NCBI GenBank assembly: GCA_027491155.1
Contig: JAIXWR010000028.1
Span: 100,616-164,615, forward strand
DNA length: 64,000 nt
Direction of reading: 5' to 3'
DNA from: Verrucomicrobiaceae bacterium
GTDB lineage: Bacteria > Verrucomicrobiota > Verrucomicrobiia > Verrucomicrobiales > Akkermansiaceae
The notes beneath the pieces were generated by a model, which saw nothing but the letters and a program-made list of their open reading frames with translations, was not told the origin of the DNA and did not search any database. A program made the translations under genes and the position numbers. Below are positions 52,093 through 60,772 of this stretch, piece after piece (position 1 is the stretch's first letter; the number at the start of each line of letters is the position of its first letter).

Positions 52093-55000
52093 CTACATGT
52101 CGTCACCTCCGCCTCCGCTTTCATTCGTCAGGCGGAAGAAGCCGCGGCTAGCGGCCGGGAGAATCACCCGAAAGTAGCCGTTGCGGATGGTGGGAGTGAC
52201 GGTGACGTTTTGCCAGGAACCGGCTGCAAGGTTGGTGGAACTTTGCAGCGTCCAGCCGGTGGAATCGGAAGGCCAGGTGAGAAGCGGTCGACCATCGGGG
52301 AGGAGGGCGAGGCCGAGCTCCGGCATCGTCACGACTTCGGGGACACCGGTGAAGTTCTGATCCGTCCGGCTGGCGGTGAGGTTGTTGAAGGTCAGATTCG
52401 ACGGGGTGAAGGTGTAGCCGCTGAGAAAGGGAGAAACGATGTAGTTCCGCCCGCCGACCAGGTTGCCAAAAGTGTAGGTGCCGCTGGCGTCGGTGATGAG
52501 CGCGGTGTTGCCACTGCCGCCCAGATACACGCTTACCCCGGGGATGCCGTTGCCGTCCGGGCCGGCCACTCTGCCGGAAATGCTGTAATACACGTCGCTG
52601 TCGGTCACGCTGAGGGTATAGGTCGTGTTGCCGCCGAGGCTGGCGCCCGTGGCATTGCTGAGCTGGAGGACCAGGGTCTCGGTGCTTTCCGGCAGGTAGT
52701 CGTCGAGAAGCGAGAGGGTGATGTTGGCCGAGGATTGGCCGTGGGCGAAATTGAGCACCCCGGCGGAGCCGGCATAGGCGTAGTCCTGATTCACCGTCGC
52801 GGTGCCACCGGTGACCGAGTATTGCACGGAAGCCGCTCCCCCCGTGCCGCCGGTACGCGTCACGGCAAGGTTGATCGTGCCGTTGGATTCCGCGACGGTC
52901 GCACCGGTGGCTTCCAATTGCAGGGTTCCGGGGCTGCTGTCATCGTCATTGAGAATGGTGAGCAAGCACTGTGTCTGTGCTCCCAGGACGGCGTTGCCCG
53001 GATAGAGAGCGAGACTGATGTCGATGTATTCATCAGGCTCGACATCGGGATCACCGATGATTTCGACGGAGTGGGTCACCTTCGTCTGGCCCGGAGCAAA
53101 CTGGATGGGCGGGGTGTTCTTCGTATAATCCTGGGAGTTGGCAGTACCAAACCAGAAATAGTAGTTTGCCGTAACCGGTAGCTCCGAGGGCGCGGACAGG
53201 GTGATGTCGATGAAAACCGTGGTCGTGCCCGTGTGGCCTTCCACAACGCTGAAGGACGGGGTGATGTTCAGCTCTGGCATGGTTTCATCGTCCAGAATGG
53301 TCACGGTGTGCAGTGCGGGACTCGAGAGCAGGCCACCTGCCGGATTACTCAACACGATTTCGAAGGTCTCCGCGTTTTCGTAGGCGGCGTTATCAAGGAG
53401 TGGCACCCAGAAAAAGAGCGAGGTCTGACCCGCGGCGAACGACAGCGTGCCGGAGGTCGCCGTGAAATCGGAACCGGCGACCGCCGTGAGGCCTCGTGTG
53501 GCATATTGGACGGAAGTGGCGGTGTTCGTGATGCCGGAGCGCCGCACGTTGACTGCAATGCCGCTGTTGCCCTCCGAAATGCTGGTGGCGGCGGCGGAGA
53601 AGGCGAATGAGGCGACCTCCTCGGAGGAGACGCTCAGGTTCGCGGCGAATTCCGAGGTGTTGTGGATGAACTCCACAGCCGGAGCGCCGGGCGAGTCGTA
53701 ATGCTCGAGGATGACGCTGGCCGTGGCCGTGACACTCTGGCCGGCGGTGAGGCTCAGCCCTCCCAGGCCGAACGCCGTCAAGCCCGAGCCGTCCGACTTC
53801 ACTTCCGTGGCTCCCAGAAAATAGCGTCCCTCGCCGTGGCCGCTAGGATCCGCCTGGGTGCGGAAAACCTCGACGCGGAACCGGGTATCCGGCGTGCTGG
53901 CCAGCGTGCCGATCACCTGGGTGGGCGTCGCCGCGGTGATGACGGGATAGTTCTGCCGCCGGTTGGCTCCGTTGTCGGCATCGCGGGAATCGTTCGGCAA
54001 CACTCCGGATGCCGCGAGGTCGATACCGAGCCCTCCATTCCCATAGATCGAGTTTCCCAGAACGCCGATGAATTCGCCGGTGGATCCCAGCGGCTCGGGC
54101 AGGGCGACTCCGGCACCGGAGTTGTTCGCGATCGTGTTGGCGGAGTTGGGAAGCGTGCCGCCAATGACGGTGCTGTCCACGAAGTTCGGCGAGACGATGG
54201 GCAAATGTTGAATCCCGTCGCCATCATTCCCGATAGCGGCACCCGCGGGAGAAACCCCGATGTGGTTCCCCTCGGCTTTGAGCGTCGCACCGCCCAGACA
54301 GAAGATGCCGTGGCCGGCGTTGCTGCCAATGATGTTGCCGAGCGCCAGGCTGTCCGCGGAACCGGCGATGATGCGCCCTTCATTGGCCCGGATGCCATTG
54401 CCGGCATTCCCCATCGGAGTGAAAGTGCGCGACACGCCGATGTAGTTGCCCATGAGCCGCATTTCGCCACCCTCCACGTTAACGCCGCTGGACCCGTTCC
54501 CGGCGATGACATTGCCCGCACCGCTGGCCCCCACCACGACCACGCCGCGGGTGTATTCTCCGAAAGGTTCGCTGAACATGTAAATCCCGCCGGCATTGTT
54601 CGCCCGGGCGGCAGTGCCTGCGGCATTGGTGCCGATGAGGTTGTTGCGGAACAGCGAGGGGCTATCCGGCAGCCACGGATACCTGACGCCATAGATCTCA
54701 ATGCCATGGCCGGAATTTCCGGAAATCACATTGCCATCGGCCACCGAGGGACCGCCCACATTCGCACCGAAGACGTTGACCTGCAGACCCGACCCGCCAT
54801 TTCCGAGATCCGTGCTGCCATCGGCAGCCAAGCCGATGATGTTGTTTCTAACAAGGTTTTGAACGGTGCCGCTTGACAGGTTCAAACCGATCCCGGTGTT
54901 TGCCGAAATGACATTGCCAACCACGTATGTTCCACCGATACCCAAGCCAGAAGTTGAGATTGAACCTTCTTCAGCAATGACACCGGCCCCCTGATTGGGA

Positions 55001-55764
55001 AGAGGGGAGAGACCGTCCCGGCTGGTGCCTATTTTGTTATTTTGAATATCCGCATAGCCATTTACATAAATACCCGCGCCGCCATTGCCTGAGATCACAT
55101 TTCCCTCGCCAGCCCCCGTGCCGCCTATCTTCACGCTGCCTATGCCATGGGAGCCGTAGCGGCTGTAGTATCTGATGCTGTAAACGCACAATCCGCCCTG
55201 CTCATTCGGCAGTGCTGCCGTGCCTGCGGGATTCGTCCCAATGGCGCAGCCCGTCATTTGCAAGCCGCAGCCCCCTTCGCCGTAGATCCCGTAACCTTTG
55301 AATCGGTTGATCGCGACCCCGCGCAGGTCCAGCTTTGAGAATTCCTCGATGGTCAACCCGCTGGTACTAGGGCCTGCGAGAGAGCCGCTGATCTGAATCA
55401 GCGGCGTACCCGCATAGCCGGGCTGCGTCGTGCCATCGATGGTGATGCTTTGGGTGATCTTCCGCAGCGGCCCCACGGGCTGGATGGTGATCGGAGTCCC
55501 GGAAGGATTGGGAATGTTGAAAACCACCCGCCATTCGTTCTCAAACAATGCGCTGCCATTGGCCTGACTGCGGGCCAGAATGGCGACGGTAATGGCCTCG
55601 CGCAATGATCCCGGGCCGCTGTCGTTGGTATTGGTGACAGGGTAGTCGAAGACCGCGGCGTCCAACCGGGTGGAGCCCAGCAGGCAGGCGAAAAGGAAAG
55701 CCGCGCCCCGCAGGATGCGCCGCACTCCGGAGACCAGGGTTAGAGGGTAAGCAGGTGGATTCAT
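52093..55764 (-). CDS. Giant secreted beta-helix / Calx-beta protein
   Basis: 1223 aa with a signal peptide (RGAAFLFACLLGSTRLDAA). Order: a CSLREA-like start (VTNTNDSGPGSLREAITVA), a right-handed beta-helix (about 60-620) with repeated GNVISGN and N-IGT modules, a beta domain (630-710), three Calx-beta domains (about 715-830, 830-945, 945-1055; for example PSFSVVEGHTGTTTVFIDI and ATVAESNGTINLAVTRTGG), a carboxypeptidase-regulatory-like domain (about 1058-1140; ISGRVAGPDGNGIPGVSVYL) and a C-terminal domain (WTLQSSTNLAAGSWQNVTV) shared by many secreted proteins of this phylum. No membrane anchor or PEP-CTERM. Probably calcium-binding and surface-exposed. A YTGTTAGR site lies at 54847-54854. The gene is flanked by the two copies of a dispersed repeat. 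Confidence 0.85.
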   Translation of the reverse strand: MNPPAYPLTLVSGVRRILRGAAFLFACLLGSTRLDAAVFDYPVTNTNDSGPGSLREAITVAILARSQANGSALFENEWRVVFNIPNPSGTPITIQPVGPLRKITQSITIDGTTQPGYAGTPLIQISGSLAGPSTSGLTIEEFSKLDLRGVAINRFKGYGIYGEGGCGLQMTGCAIGTNPAGTAALPNEQGGLCVYSIRYYSRYGSHGIGSVKIGGTGAGEGNVISGNGGAGIYVNGYADIQNNKIGTSRDGLSPLPNQGAGVIAEEGSISTSGLGIGGTYVVGNVISANTGIGLNLSSGTVQNLVRNNIIGLAADGSTDLGNGGSGLQVNVFGANVGGPSVADGNVISGNSGHGIEIYGVRYPWLPDSPSLFRNNLIGTNAAGTAARANNAGGIYMFSEPFGEYTRGVVVVGASGAGNVIAGNGSSGVNVEGGEMRLMGNYIGVSRTFTPMGNAGNGIRANEGRIIAGSADSLALGNIIGSNAGHGIFCLGGATLKAEGNHIGVSPAGAAIGNDGDGIQHLPIVSPNFVDSTVIGGTLPNSANTIANNSGAGVALPEPLGSTGEFIGVLGNSIYGNGGLGIDLAASGVLPNDSRDADNGANRRQNYPVITAATPTQVIGTLASTPDTRFRVEVFRTQADPSGHGEGRYFLGATEVKSDGSGLTAFGLGGLSLTAGQSVTATASVILEHYDSPGAPAVEFIHNTSEFAANLSVSSEEVASFAFSAAATSISEGNSGIAVNVRRSGITNTATSVQYATRGLTAVAGSDFTATSGTLSFAAGQTSLFFWVPLLDNAAYENAETFEIVLSNPAGGLLSSPALHTVTILDDETMPELNITPSFSVVEGHTGTTTVFIDITLSAPSELPVTANYYFWFGTANSQDYTKNTPPIQFAPGQTKVTHSVEIIGDPDVEPDEYIDISLALYPGNAVLGAQTQCLLTILNDDDSSPGTLQLEATGATVAESNGTINLAVTRTGGTGGAASVQYSVTGGTATVNQDYAYAGSAGVLNFAHGQSSANITLSLLDDYLPESTETLVLQLSNATGASLGGNTTYTLSVTDSDVYYSISGRVAGPDGNGIPGVSVYLGGSGNTALITDASGTYTFGNLVGGRNYIVSPFLSGYTFTPSNLTFNNLTASRTDQNFTGVPEVVTMPELGLALLPDGRPLLTWPSDSTGWTLQSSTNLAAGSWQNVTVTPTIRNGYFRVILPAASRGFFRLTNESGGGGDDM

Positions 55765-55914
55765 GACAATTGATACTCAGGGGATGATGGGGAGGGAAAG
55801 ACAGGGACAAGCCGGCATCCACAGGTCCACGCCGTGGCGGTGCTCCGTTGAGGTGCGTGGTTATTGAAGAGGCAGGCCGGGTTCGGGGGTCGCTTCAAAC
55901 GACTGCGGGGACCA

Positions 55915-55957
55915 TGCCCGAATCCCGAAAAACCGTGAATTCGCCTTTCGACGAATG
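55915..55957. repeat. Dispersed two-part repeat, copy 2
   Basis: TGCCCGAAT (55915-55923), nine unique bases, then the same 25-bp block (55933-55957) as at 51981-52005. It begins within 11 nt of the response-regulator stop and lies about 150 nt upstream of the beta-helix gene. Confidence 0.8.
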
Positions 55958-55967
55958 CCCCGCGCGA

Positions 55968-56579
55968 TCAAGCCGCGAGGGTCTCCAGCGCGATCAGGCT
56001 GGCGGCCCCGCGCTTCTCGACGCCCAGCTTCTCGAAGATGTGCTCGAGGTGCTTCTTGATCGTCGCTTCGCCGACCCCGAGGATCGCGGCCGCCTCCGAA
56101 TTCGACTTGCCCTGGGCGACCCACAGCAGCACCTCGGCTTCCTTCGGCGTGAGACCGAGCGCGAGCAGCGGGGCCGGACTCGACAGGTCGGGGGCTTTCC
56201 TCGCGATCGAGGAGTGACGGGCGAGCCGGGCACGGATGGCGGCGACGAGGTCGTCGATGGCGACCGGCTTGGTCAGGTAGTCGTCGGCCCCGCTCACCAT
56301 GCCGAGACGGAGATCCTTCCGCTCGCCCTTGGCGGTCAGGAAGATGAAAGGGATCGATCCCAGCACGGGATCCGCGCGCAGGGCCGCCAGCACGCTGTAG
56401 CCGTCCAGCCCGGGCATCATCACGTCGCACAGGATCAGCGAAGGCCGCTGACGGCGGGCGAGGCCGATGCCCGTCTCCCCGTCGGCGGCGCGCCGCACGG
56501 TGAAGCCCTCGAACTCCAGCGCGGTGGCCAGCAGCTCGCGCATGGCGTCGTCGTCTTCGATCAGCAGGAGGTCGGTCAT
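55968..56579 (-). CDS. Response regulator with LuxR-type HTH output
   Basis: 203 aa. The receiver domain has phospho-acceptor Asp52 (LILCDVMMPGLDGYSV) and Lys in TKPVAIDDLV. The C-terminal domain is a LuxR/NarL helix-turn-helix (GLTPKEAEVLLWVAQGKSNS, then IKKHLEHIFEKLGVEKR). Its ATG overlaps the stop of the kinase gene (ATGA), so the kinase is its partner and the two are translationally coupled. The regulon is unknown; the beta-helix gene downstream on the same strand is one possible target. Confidence 0.9.
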   Translation of the reverse strand: MTDLLLIEDDDAMRELLATALEFEGFTVRRAADGETGIGLARRQRPSLILCDVMMPGLDGYSVLAALRADPVLGSIPFIFLTAKGERKDLRLGMVSGADDYLTKPVAIDDLVAAIRARLARHSSIARKAPDLSSPAPLLALGLTPKEAEVLLWVAQGKSNSEAAAILGVGEATIKKHLEHIFEKLGVEKRGAASLIALETLAA

Positions 56580-57832
56580 GGCGGGACGAGGGGCAGGGTG
56601 ACGGTGAAGGTGGTGCCGGAACCGGGCTGGCTTTCGACCGCGATGTCTCCGCCTAACAATTCCACGCAGCGTTTGGTGATGGCGAGGCCCAGGCCGGTGC
56701 CCGGCAGGTTGCCGGTGTTGGACCCGCGGAAAAAGCCGTCGAACAACCGGGCTTGCTCATCCAGCGGGATACCGATCCCGTGGTCGCGGAAAGCCAGCAC
56801 GAGCTGCGGATGGCGGTGCCGGAGGCTGACCTCGACCGCTTGCCCCGCGGGCGAGTACTTGCAGGCGTTCGAGAAAAGATTGCCGACGATGTGGTGGAGC
56901 AGCGACTCGTCGAGTTCCACCCGCCGCAGCGCCTCGGCCGGCTCGATCTCCACGCGCAGTTCCCGGTGTCCCGGGCAGCCCCCCTCGCCGTGCAGGGGAC
57001 AAAGGTCCTGCGACGGGCAGGTGTCGGAGATCTCCGCCAGCGTCTTCGGCAGCCACGCGGCGAGATCGATCTCCGCCGGCGCCAGTGAGACCTTGCCGCC
57101 GTCGATTCGGGCGAGCAGCAGGATGTGCTCCATCATCCCGGTCATGCGCCGCACGGCGGAAAGGATGGTCGAGGTGTGACGGGCGCGTTGCCCGGGGTCC
57201 AACCGGTCGTGATAGCGGTCGAGGATTTCGGTGGCGGTGTTGATGATGCCCAGCGGCGTGCGGAACTCGTGGCTCACCATGCCGACAAAGGAAGTCTTGA
57301 GCCGGTTGAGCTGGCGCTCGGCGTCGAGGGCCACGCGGAGGTTCTCCTCGCTGGCCGCGAGTTCGGCGGTGCGGGTGGCCACGCGCTCCTCGAGGATCTC
57401 GTTGAGGCGGCGCATCGTTTCCTCCGCCTCCTTGAGCTCGGTGATGTCGTGGTGGATGACCACGACTTCCTGCAGCACGCCGTCGGGCGTGATGACCGGA
57501 TAGAGGGTGCCGCCGATCCAGCGGACCTCCTGCGGCTTGCCCCGAACCGGAAAGGGCACGGCCGGCACGAACACCACCTCGCCCGCGAAGGCCTTGCGGA
57601 TGCCGTGGATGGCACCCGACTCGATCAGGTCCGGAGCCTCCAGCACGTTGAAGGCGTAGGCCTCCTCCCGCGAAAGCCCGAACAGGTTCTCCCAGGCCGG
57701 ATTGAAGCGGATCGTCCGCCCGTCCGGCGCGAACACCTGGATGCTCAGCGGACTCTGCTCGAAAAGCAGCGACCATCGCAACTCGGCCGGCGAGTCCGGA
57801 GTCGCGGAAAGGGTCTCGGTCGGGGATACCAT
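56576..57832 (-). CDS. PAS-domain histidine kinase with Cys/His-rich insert
   Basis: 418 aa from the ATG at 57832 (the frame is open to 57889; neither start has a clear ribosome site). A PAS domain (about 20-135; FEQSPLSIQVFAPDGRTIRF) is followed by a coiled coil and HisKA with His188 (GMVSHEFRTPLGIINTATEI). The ATPase domain has GNLFSNACKYSP, DHGIGIP and GTGLGLAITKRC. There are no membrane segments. Between HisKA and ATPase lies TCPSQDLCPLHGEGGCPGH: Cys272, Cys278, His281, Cys286, His289, a cluster that could hold a metal or act as a redox switch; related kinases usually show at most one Cys there (from memory). A YTGTTAGR site lies at 56652-56659. Confidence 0.9.
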   Translation of the reverse strand: MVSPTETLSATPDSPAELRWSLLFEQSPLSIQVFAPDGRTIRFNPAWENLFGLSREEAYAFNVLEAPDLIESGAIHGIRKAFAGEVVFVPAVPFPVRGKPQEVRWIGGTLYPVITPDGVLQEVVVIHHDITELKEAEETMRRLNEILEERVATRTAELAASEENLRVALDAERQLNRLKTSFVGMVSHEFRTPLGIINTATEILDRYHDRLDPGQRARHTSTILSAVRRMTGMMEHILLLARIDGGKVSLAPAEIDLAAWLPKTLAEISDTCPSQDLCPLHGEGGCPGHRELRVEIEPAEALRRVELDESLLHHIVGNLFSNACKYSPAGQAVEVSLRHRHPQLVLAFRDHGIGIPLDEQARLFDGFFRGSNTGNLPGTGLGLAITKRCVELLGGDIAVESQPGSGTTFTVTLPLVPP

Positions 57833-57988
57833 GGAAGCGAAGGGCGACCCGGAATGCCAACCGGACCCGGCCCGGCTGTCGAGTGGCAATTGCGTTACCT
57901 GTCAGCGACTTACACCCGACCGGGAAACTCTCGTCCCGGAGGACCCTTGCCACCCGCGCCCCGGTCGGCGAGGCTGGCGCGCCGCCCG

Positions 57989-58447
57989 ATGAAAGACCGC
58001 CTGCTCGATGCCATCCGCGCCGAACTCCGCGCCCGCTTCGACCGCCTGACCCGTGCGGCCAAGGACGCGCACGCCGCGGCCACCGACCCCGGCAGCAAGG
58101 CGGAAAGCAAGTACGACACGCGTAGTTTGGAAGCCTCCTACCTCGCCGCCGGCCAGGCCCGCCAGCTCGAGGACCTCGCCCGCGACCTCGGCCTCTTCGA
58201 CGCCGTGACCCTGCCGGATTTCGCCATCGACGACCCCGTCGACGCCGGGGCCCTGGTCGAGGCCGAGCTCCACGGCGAAAGCACCTGGTTCCTCCTCGCC
58301 CCCGCTGCCGGTGGACTGGAAATCGTGCACGACGGTCTCGAAATCACCCTGCTCACTCCGGAAAGCGCCCTTTATCAGAAACTCCTGGGCCTGCGCGTCG
58401 GCGACCAGCTCGACGACCCGCCGCTTTTCCTCAGCGAGGTCTGCTGA
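57989..58447 (+). CDS. GreA/GreB-like transcription factor
   Basis: 152 aa from the ATG at 57989. The N-terminal segment RLTRAAKDAHAAATDPGSKA, then ESKYDTRSLEASYLAAGQA, is the signature of the short GreA/B-like proteins lacking the long coiled-coil tip. The C-terminal half matches a GreA_GreB C-domain (PESALYQKLLGLRVGDQL). True Gre factors enter the RNA polymerase secondary channel and stimulate cleavage of backtracked RNA; with the shortened coiled coil this one may compete with or modulate them instead. It is followed by prmC. Confidence 0.75.
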   Translation: MKDRLLDAIRAELRARFDRLTRAAKDAHAAATDPGSKAESKYDTRSLEASYLAAGQARQLEDLARDLGLFDAVTLPDFAIDDPVDAGALVEAELHGESTWFLLAPAAGGLEIVHDGLEITLLTPESALYQKLLGLRVGDQLDDPPLFLSEVC

Positions 58448-58473
58448 ACTTTCCCCGTCCCAAGTCCGCTCCG

Positions 58474-58508
58474 CTCTTGCCTCTTCAGTCTCGAAGCCTT
58501 CTGTCTCT
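58474..58508 (+). repeat. CTCTTGC heptad leader before prmC
   Basis: CTCTTGC, CTCTTCA, GTCTCGA, AGCCTTC and TGTCTCT lie in phase, ending seven nt before the prmC ATG. The first twelve bases match the xylB leader; the later units are degenerate. Confidence 0.55.
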
Positions 58509-58515
58509 CCCCCGC

Positions 58516-59358
58516 ATGACCACCGTCCTCGAGATTCTCGACAAAGGCACCGCCTACCTTGCCAAGAAAGGCATCGAGGATGCCCGGCGGAACATGCAAA
58601 TGCTCGTCGCCCATCAATTGAACTGCACGCGGATGGACCTCTACCTCCGCTTCGACCAGCCGCTGGAGGAGGAACAGCTCGCCCCGCTCCGCGACCTTCT
58701 CAAGCGCCGCGGCGACGGCGTGCCGCTCCAGCACCTCCTCGGCAGCGTCACTTTCCACCGCCGCGATTTCAAAACCGACGCCCGCGCGCTGATCCCGCGT
58801 CCCGAGACCGAGGAACTCGCCGAGTGGCTGCTGAAAAACGTGAAGCTCCCCGAGAATCCGCGCGTCCTCGACATGGGCTGCGGCTCCGGCGTGCTCGGGC
58901 TCACTCTCGCCGCTGAAATCCCCGGCTCGCAGGTGACGCTGGCCGATGTCTCCCCCGCTGCCCTCGCCCTTGCCCGCGAGAACGCCGCGCTCTTGGAAAC
59001 TACCAACGCCACCTTCATCGAAAGCGACCTCTTCTCCGCCCTCGCCGGCCAGAGATTCGACCTCATCGTCGCCAATCTCCCCTACGTCCCGGAGACCGAC
59101 CGTCCCGGCTTGTCACGGGAAGTCTCCCACGATCCCGACCTCGCCCTCTTCGGCGGGCCCGACGGCCTCGATGTCATCCGCCGCTTCGTCCCAGCCGCTA
59201 GGGACCACCTGAACCCCGGCGGCTGGCTCGCGCTGGAAATCGGCATCCACCAATCAACGGAGGTCGAATCCCTGCTCCGCGCCGCCGCCCTGAACGACGT
59301 CAGGACCCTCAAGGACCTCTCCGGCGTCCCTCGCTTCCCGGTGGGACGCAAGGCCTGA
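58516..59358 (+). CDS. prmC: Protein-(glutamine-N5) methyltransferase, release factor-specific
   Basis: 280 aa from the ATG at 58516; an earlier in-frame TTG (58477) lies within the repeat leader and is rejected. The N-terminal helical domain starts MTTVLEILDKGTAYLAKKGI. The SAM site is VLDMGCGSGVLGLTLAAE. The catalytic motif, usually NPPY, reads NLPY (residues about 191-194: VANLPYVPETD). PrmC methylates the Gln of the GGQ motif in RF1/RF2. The PIPRPETEEL-type motif is present as ALIPRPETEELAEW. Alternative: a related N5-glutamine methyltransferase (HemK-like paralogue). Confidence 0.9.
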   Translation: MTTVLEILDKGTAYLAKKGIEDARRNMQMLVAHQLNCTRMDLYLRFDQPLEEEQLAPLRDLLKRRGDGVPLQHLLGSVTFHRRDFKTDARALIPRPETEELAEWLLKNVKLPENPRVLDMGCGSGVLGLTLAAEIPGSQVTLADVSPAALALARENAALLETTNATFIESDLFSALAGQRFDLIVANLPYVPETDRPGLSREVSHDPDLALFGGPDGLDVIRRFVPAARDHLNPGGWLALEIGIHQSTEVESLLRAAALNDVRTLKDLSGVPRFPVGRKA

Positions 59359-59411
59359 CCTCCCATCCGCTCCCCTCCGCAGCTCCTCGCCCGGTCCCTC
59401 CAAAAACAAAA

Positions 59412-59438
59412 CCTTGGCGAACTTGGCGTCTTGGCGGT
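59412..59438 (+). repeat. TTGGCG direct-repeat leader before murA
   Basis: Three TTGGCG units with 9- and 8-bp spacing, 22 nt before the murA ATG. Differs by one base in 27 from the leader of the ntrB-like gene (8090-8116). Confidence 0.75.
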
Positions 59439-59460
59439 TCAATCGCTTCCCGCACCCCAA

Positions 59461-60729
59461 ATGGACAAGCTCATCGTTCACGGCGGCACCCCGATCCACG
59501 GCGCCATCACCATTTCCGGCTCGAAAAACGCCTCGCTGCCGATCCTCGCCGCCACCCTGCTGACCGAGGAAGACTGCGTCATCCGCCGCGTGCCGGATGT
59601 GTCCGACACCAATTACATGGTGCAGATCCTCACCGGCCTCGGCAGCGATGTCGAACGCTTCTCCGGCACCGTCCGCGTCACCGCCGCCGACATTTCCGAC
59701 ACCGCCCCCTACGACATCGTCCGCCGCATGCGCGCCTCGGTCTGCGTCATGGGACCGCTGCTCGCACGCAAGCGCCGCTGCGTCGTCGCCCTGCCCGGCG
59801 GCTGCGTCATCGGCGACCGCCCGGTCGACCTTCACGTGCGGGGACTGGAAGCCCTCGGGGCGAAAGCCACCATCGAAGGCGGCAACGTCATCCTCTCCGC
59901 GCCCGACGGCCTGAAAGGCGCCACCATCGATCTCTGCGGCCCGCTCGGTCCCACCGTGCTGGGCACCGACAACGTGATGATGGCCGCCACCCTCGCCGAA
60001 GGCATCACCACCATCACCTCCGCCGCCTGCGAACCGGAAGTCGTCGATCTCGCCGATTTCCTCAACGCGATGGGCGCCAAGATCAAGGGCGCCGGCACCC
60101 CGGTCATCTCCATCGAAGGCGTCGAGAAGCTCAAGGGCTGCGTCCACAACGTCATCCCGGACCGCATCGAAGCCGGCACCTTCATGGCCGCCGCCGCGCT
60201 GGCGGGCGAAGGCGTGACCCTGCGCCGGATCCGCCACGAGCACCTCACCGCCGTCACCAACGCCCTGCGCAAGGCCGGCCACCAGGTCCATTTCAACGAC
60301 GTCGGCGACGCCTGCACCATCCACCGCGGCGACACCCCGATGCCCGCGAACATCATCACCGAGCCCTACCCCGGCTACCCCACCGACATGCAGGCGCAGA
60401 TGACCGCGCTTTTCGCCACCACCCCCGGCACCAGCACCGTCGTCGACACCATTTTCCCGCAGCGCTTCATGCACTGCGCCGAACTCAAGCGCATGGGTGC
60501 CGACATCCAGGTCAGCGACGGCAAGGCGGTCATCAAGGGCGTCCCGCAGCTCAGTGCCGCCCCGGTCATGGCCAGCGACCTCCGCGCTTCCGCCGCCCTC
60601 GTCCTCGCCGCCCTCAACGCCAAAGGCTCCACCGAGATCCTCCGCCTCTACCACATCGACCGCGGCTACGAGCACATCGACGAAAAGCTCGCCGCCCTCG
60701 GTGCCAACGTCCAGCGCGTGCGGGAGTAG
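59461..60729 (+). CDS. murA: UDP-N-acetylglucosamine 1-carboxyvinyltransferase
   Basis: 422 aa from the ATG at 59461 (MDKLIVHGGTPIHGAITISG). The active-site loop has the usual Cys, Cys115 in LPGGCVIGDRPVDLH, the residue alkylated by fosfomycin in other species, so it should belong to the fosfomycin-sensitive type. SGSKNASLPILAA, TDNVMMAATLAEG and EPYPGYPTDMQAQ are also conserved. It adds enolpyruvate to UDP-GlcNAc, the first committed step of peptidoglycan synthesis. It follows prmC after a 102-nt gap carrying the TTGGCG leader. Confidence 0.96.
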   Translation: MDKLIVHGGTPIHGAITISGSKNASLPILAATLLTEEDCVIRRVPDVSDTNYMVQILTGLGSDVERFSGTVRVTAADISDTAPYDIVRRMRASVCVMGPLLARKRRCVVALPGGCVIGDRPVDLHVRGLEALGAKATIEGGNVILSAPDGLKGATIDLCGPLGPTVLGTDNVMMAATLAEGITTITSAACEPEVVDLADFLNAMGAKIKGAGTPVISIEGVEKLKGCVHNVIPDRIEAGTFMAAAALAGEGVTLRRIRHEHLTAVTNALRKAGHQVHFNDVGDACTIHRGDTPMPANIITEPYPGYPTDMQAQMTALFATTPGTSTVVDTIFPQRFMHCAELKRMGADIQVSDGKAVIKGVPQLSAAPVMASDLRASAALVLAALNAKGSTEILRLYHIDRGYEHIDEKLAALGANVQRVRE

Positions 60730-60772
60730 CCCGGCCCGGGACCGCCGGACTTCAGACTTGCCCGGCTCTTCC

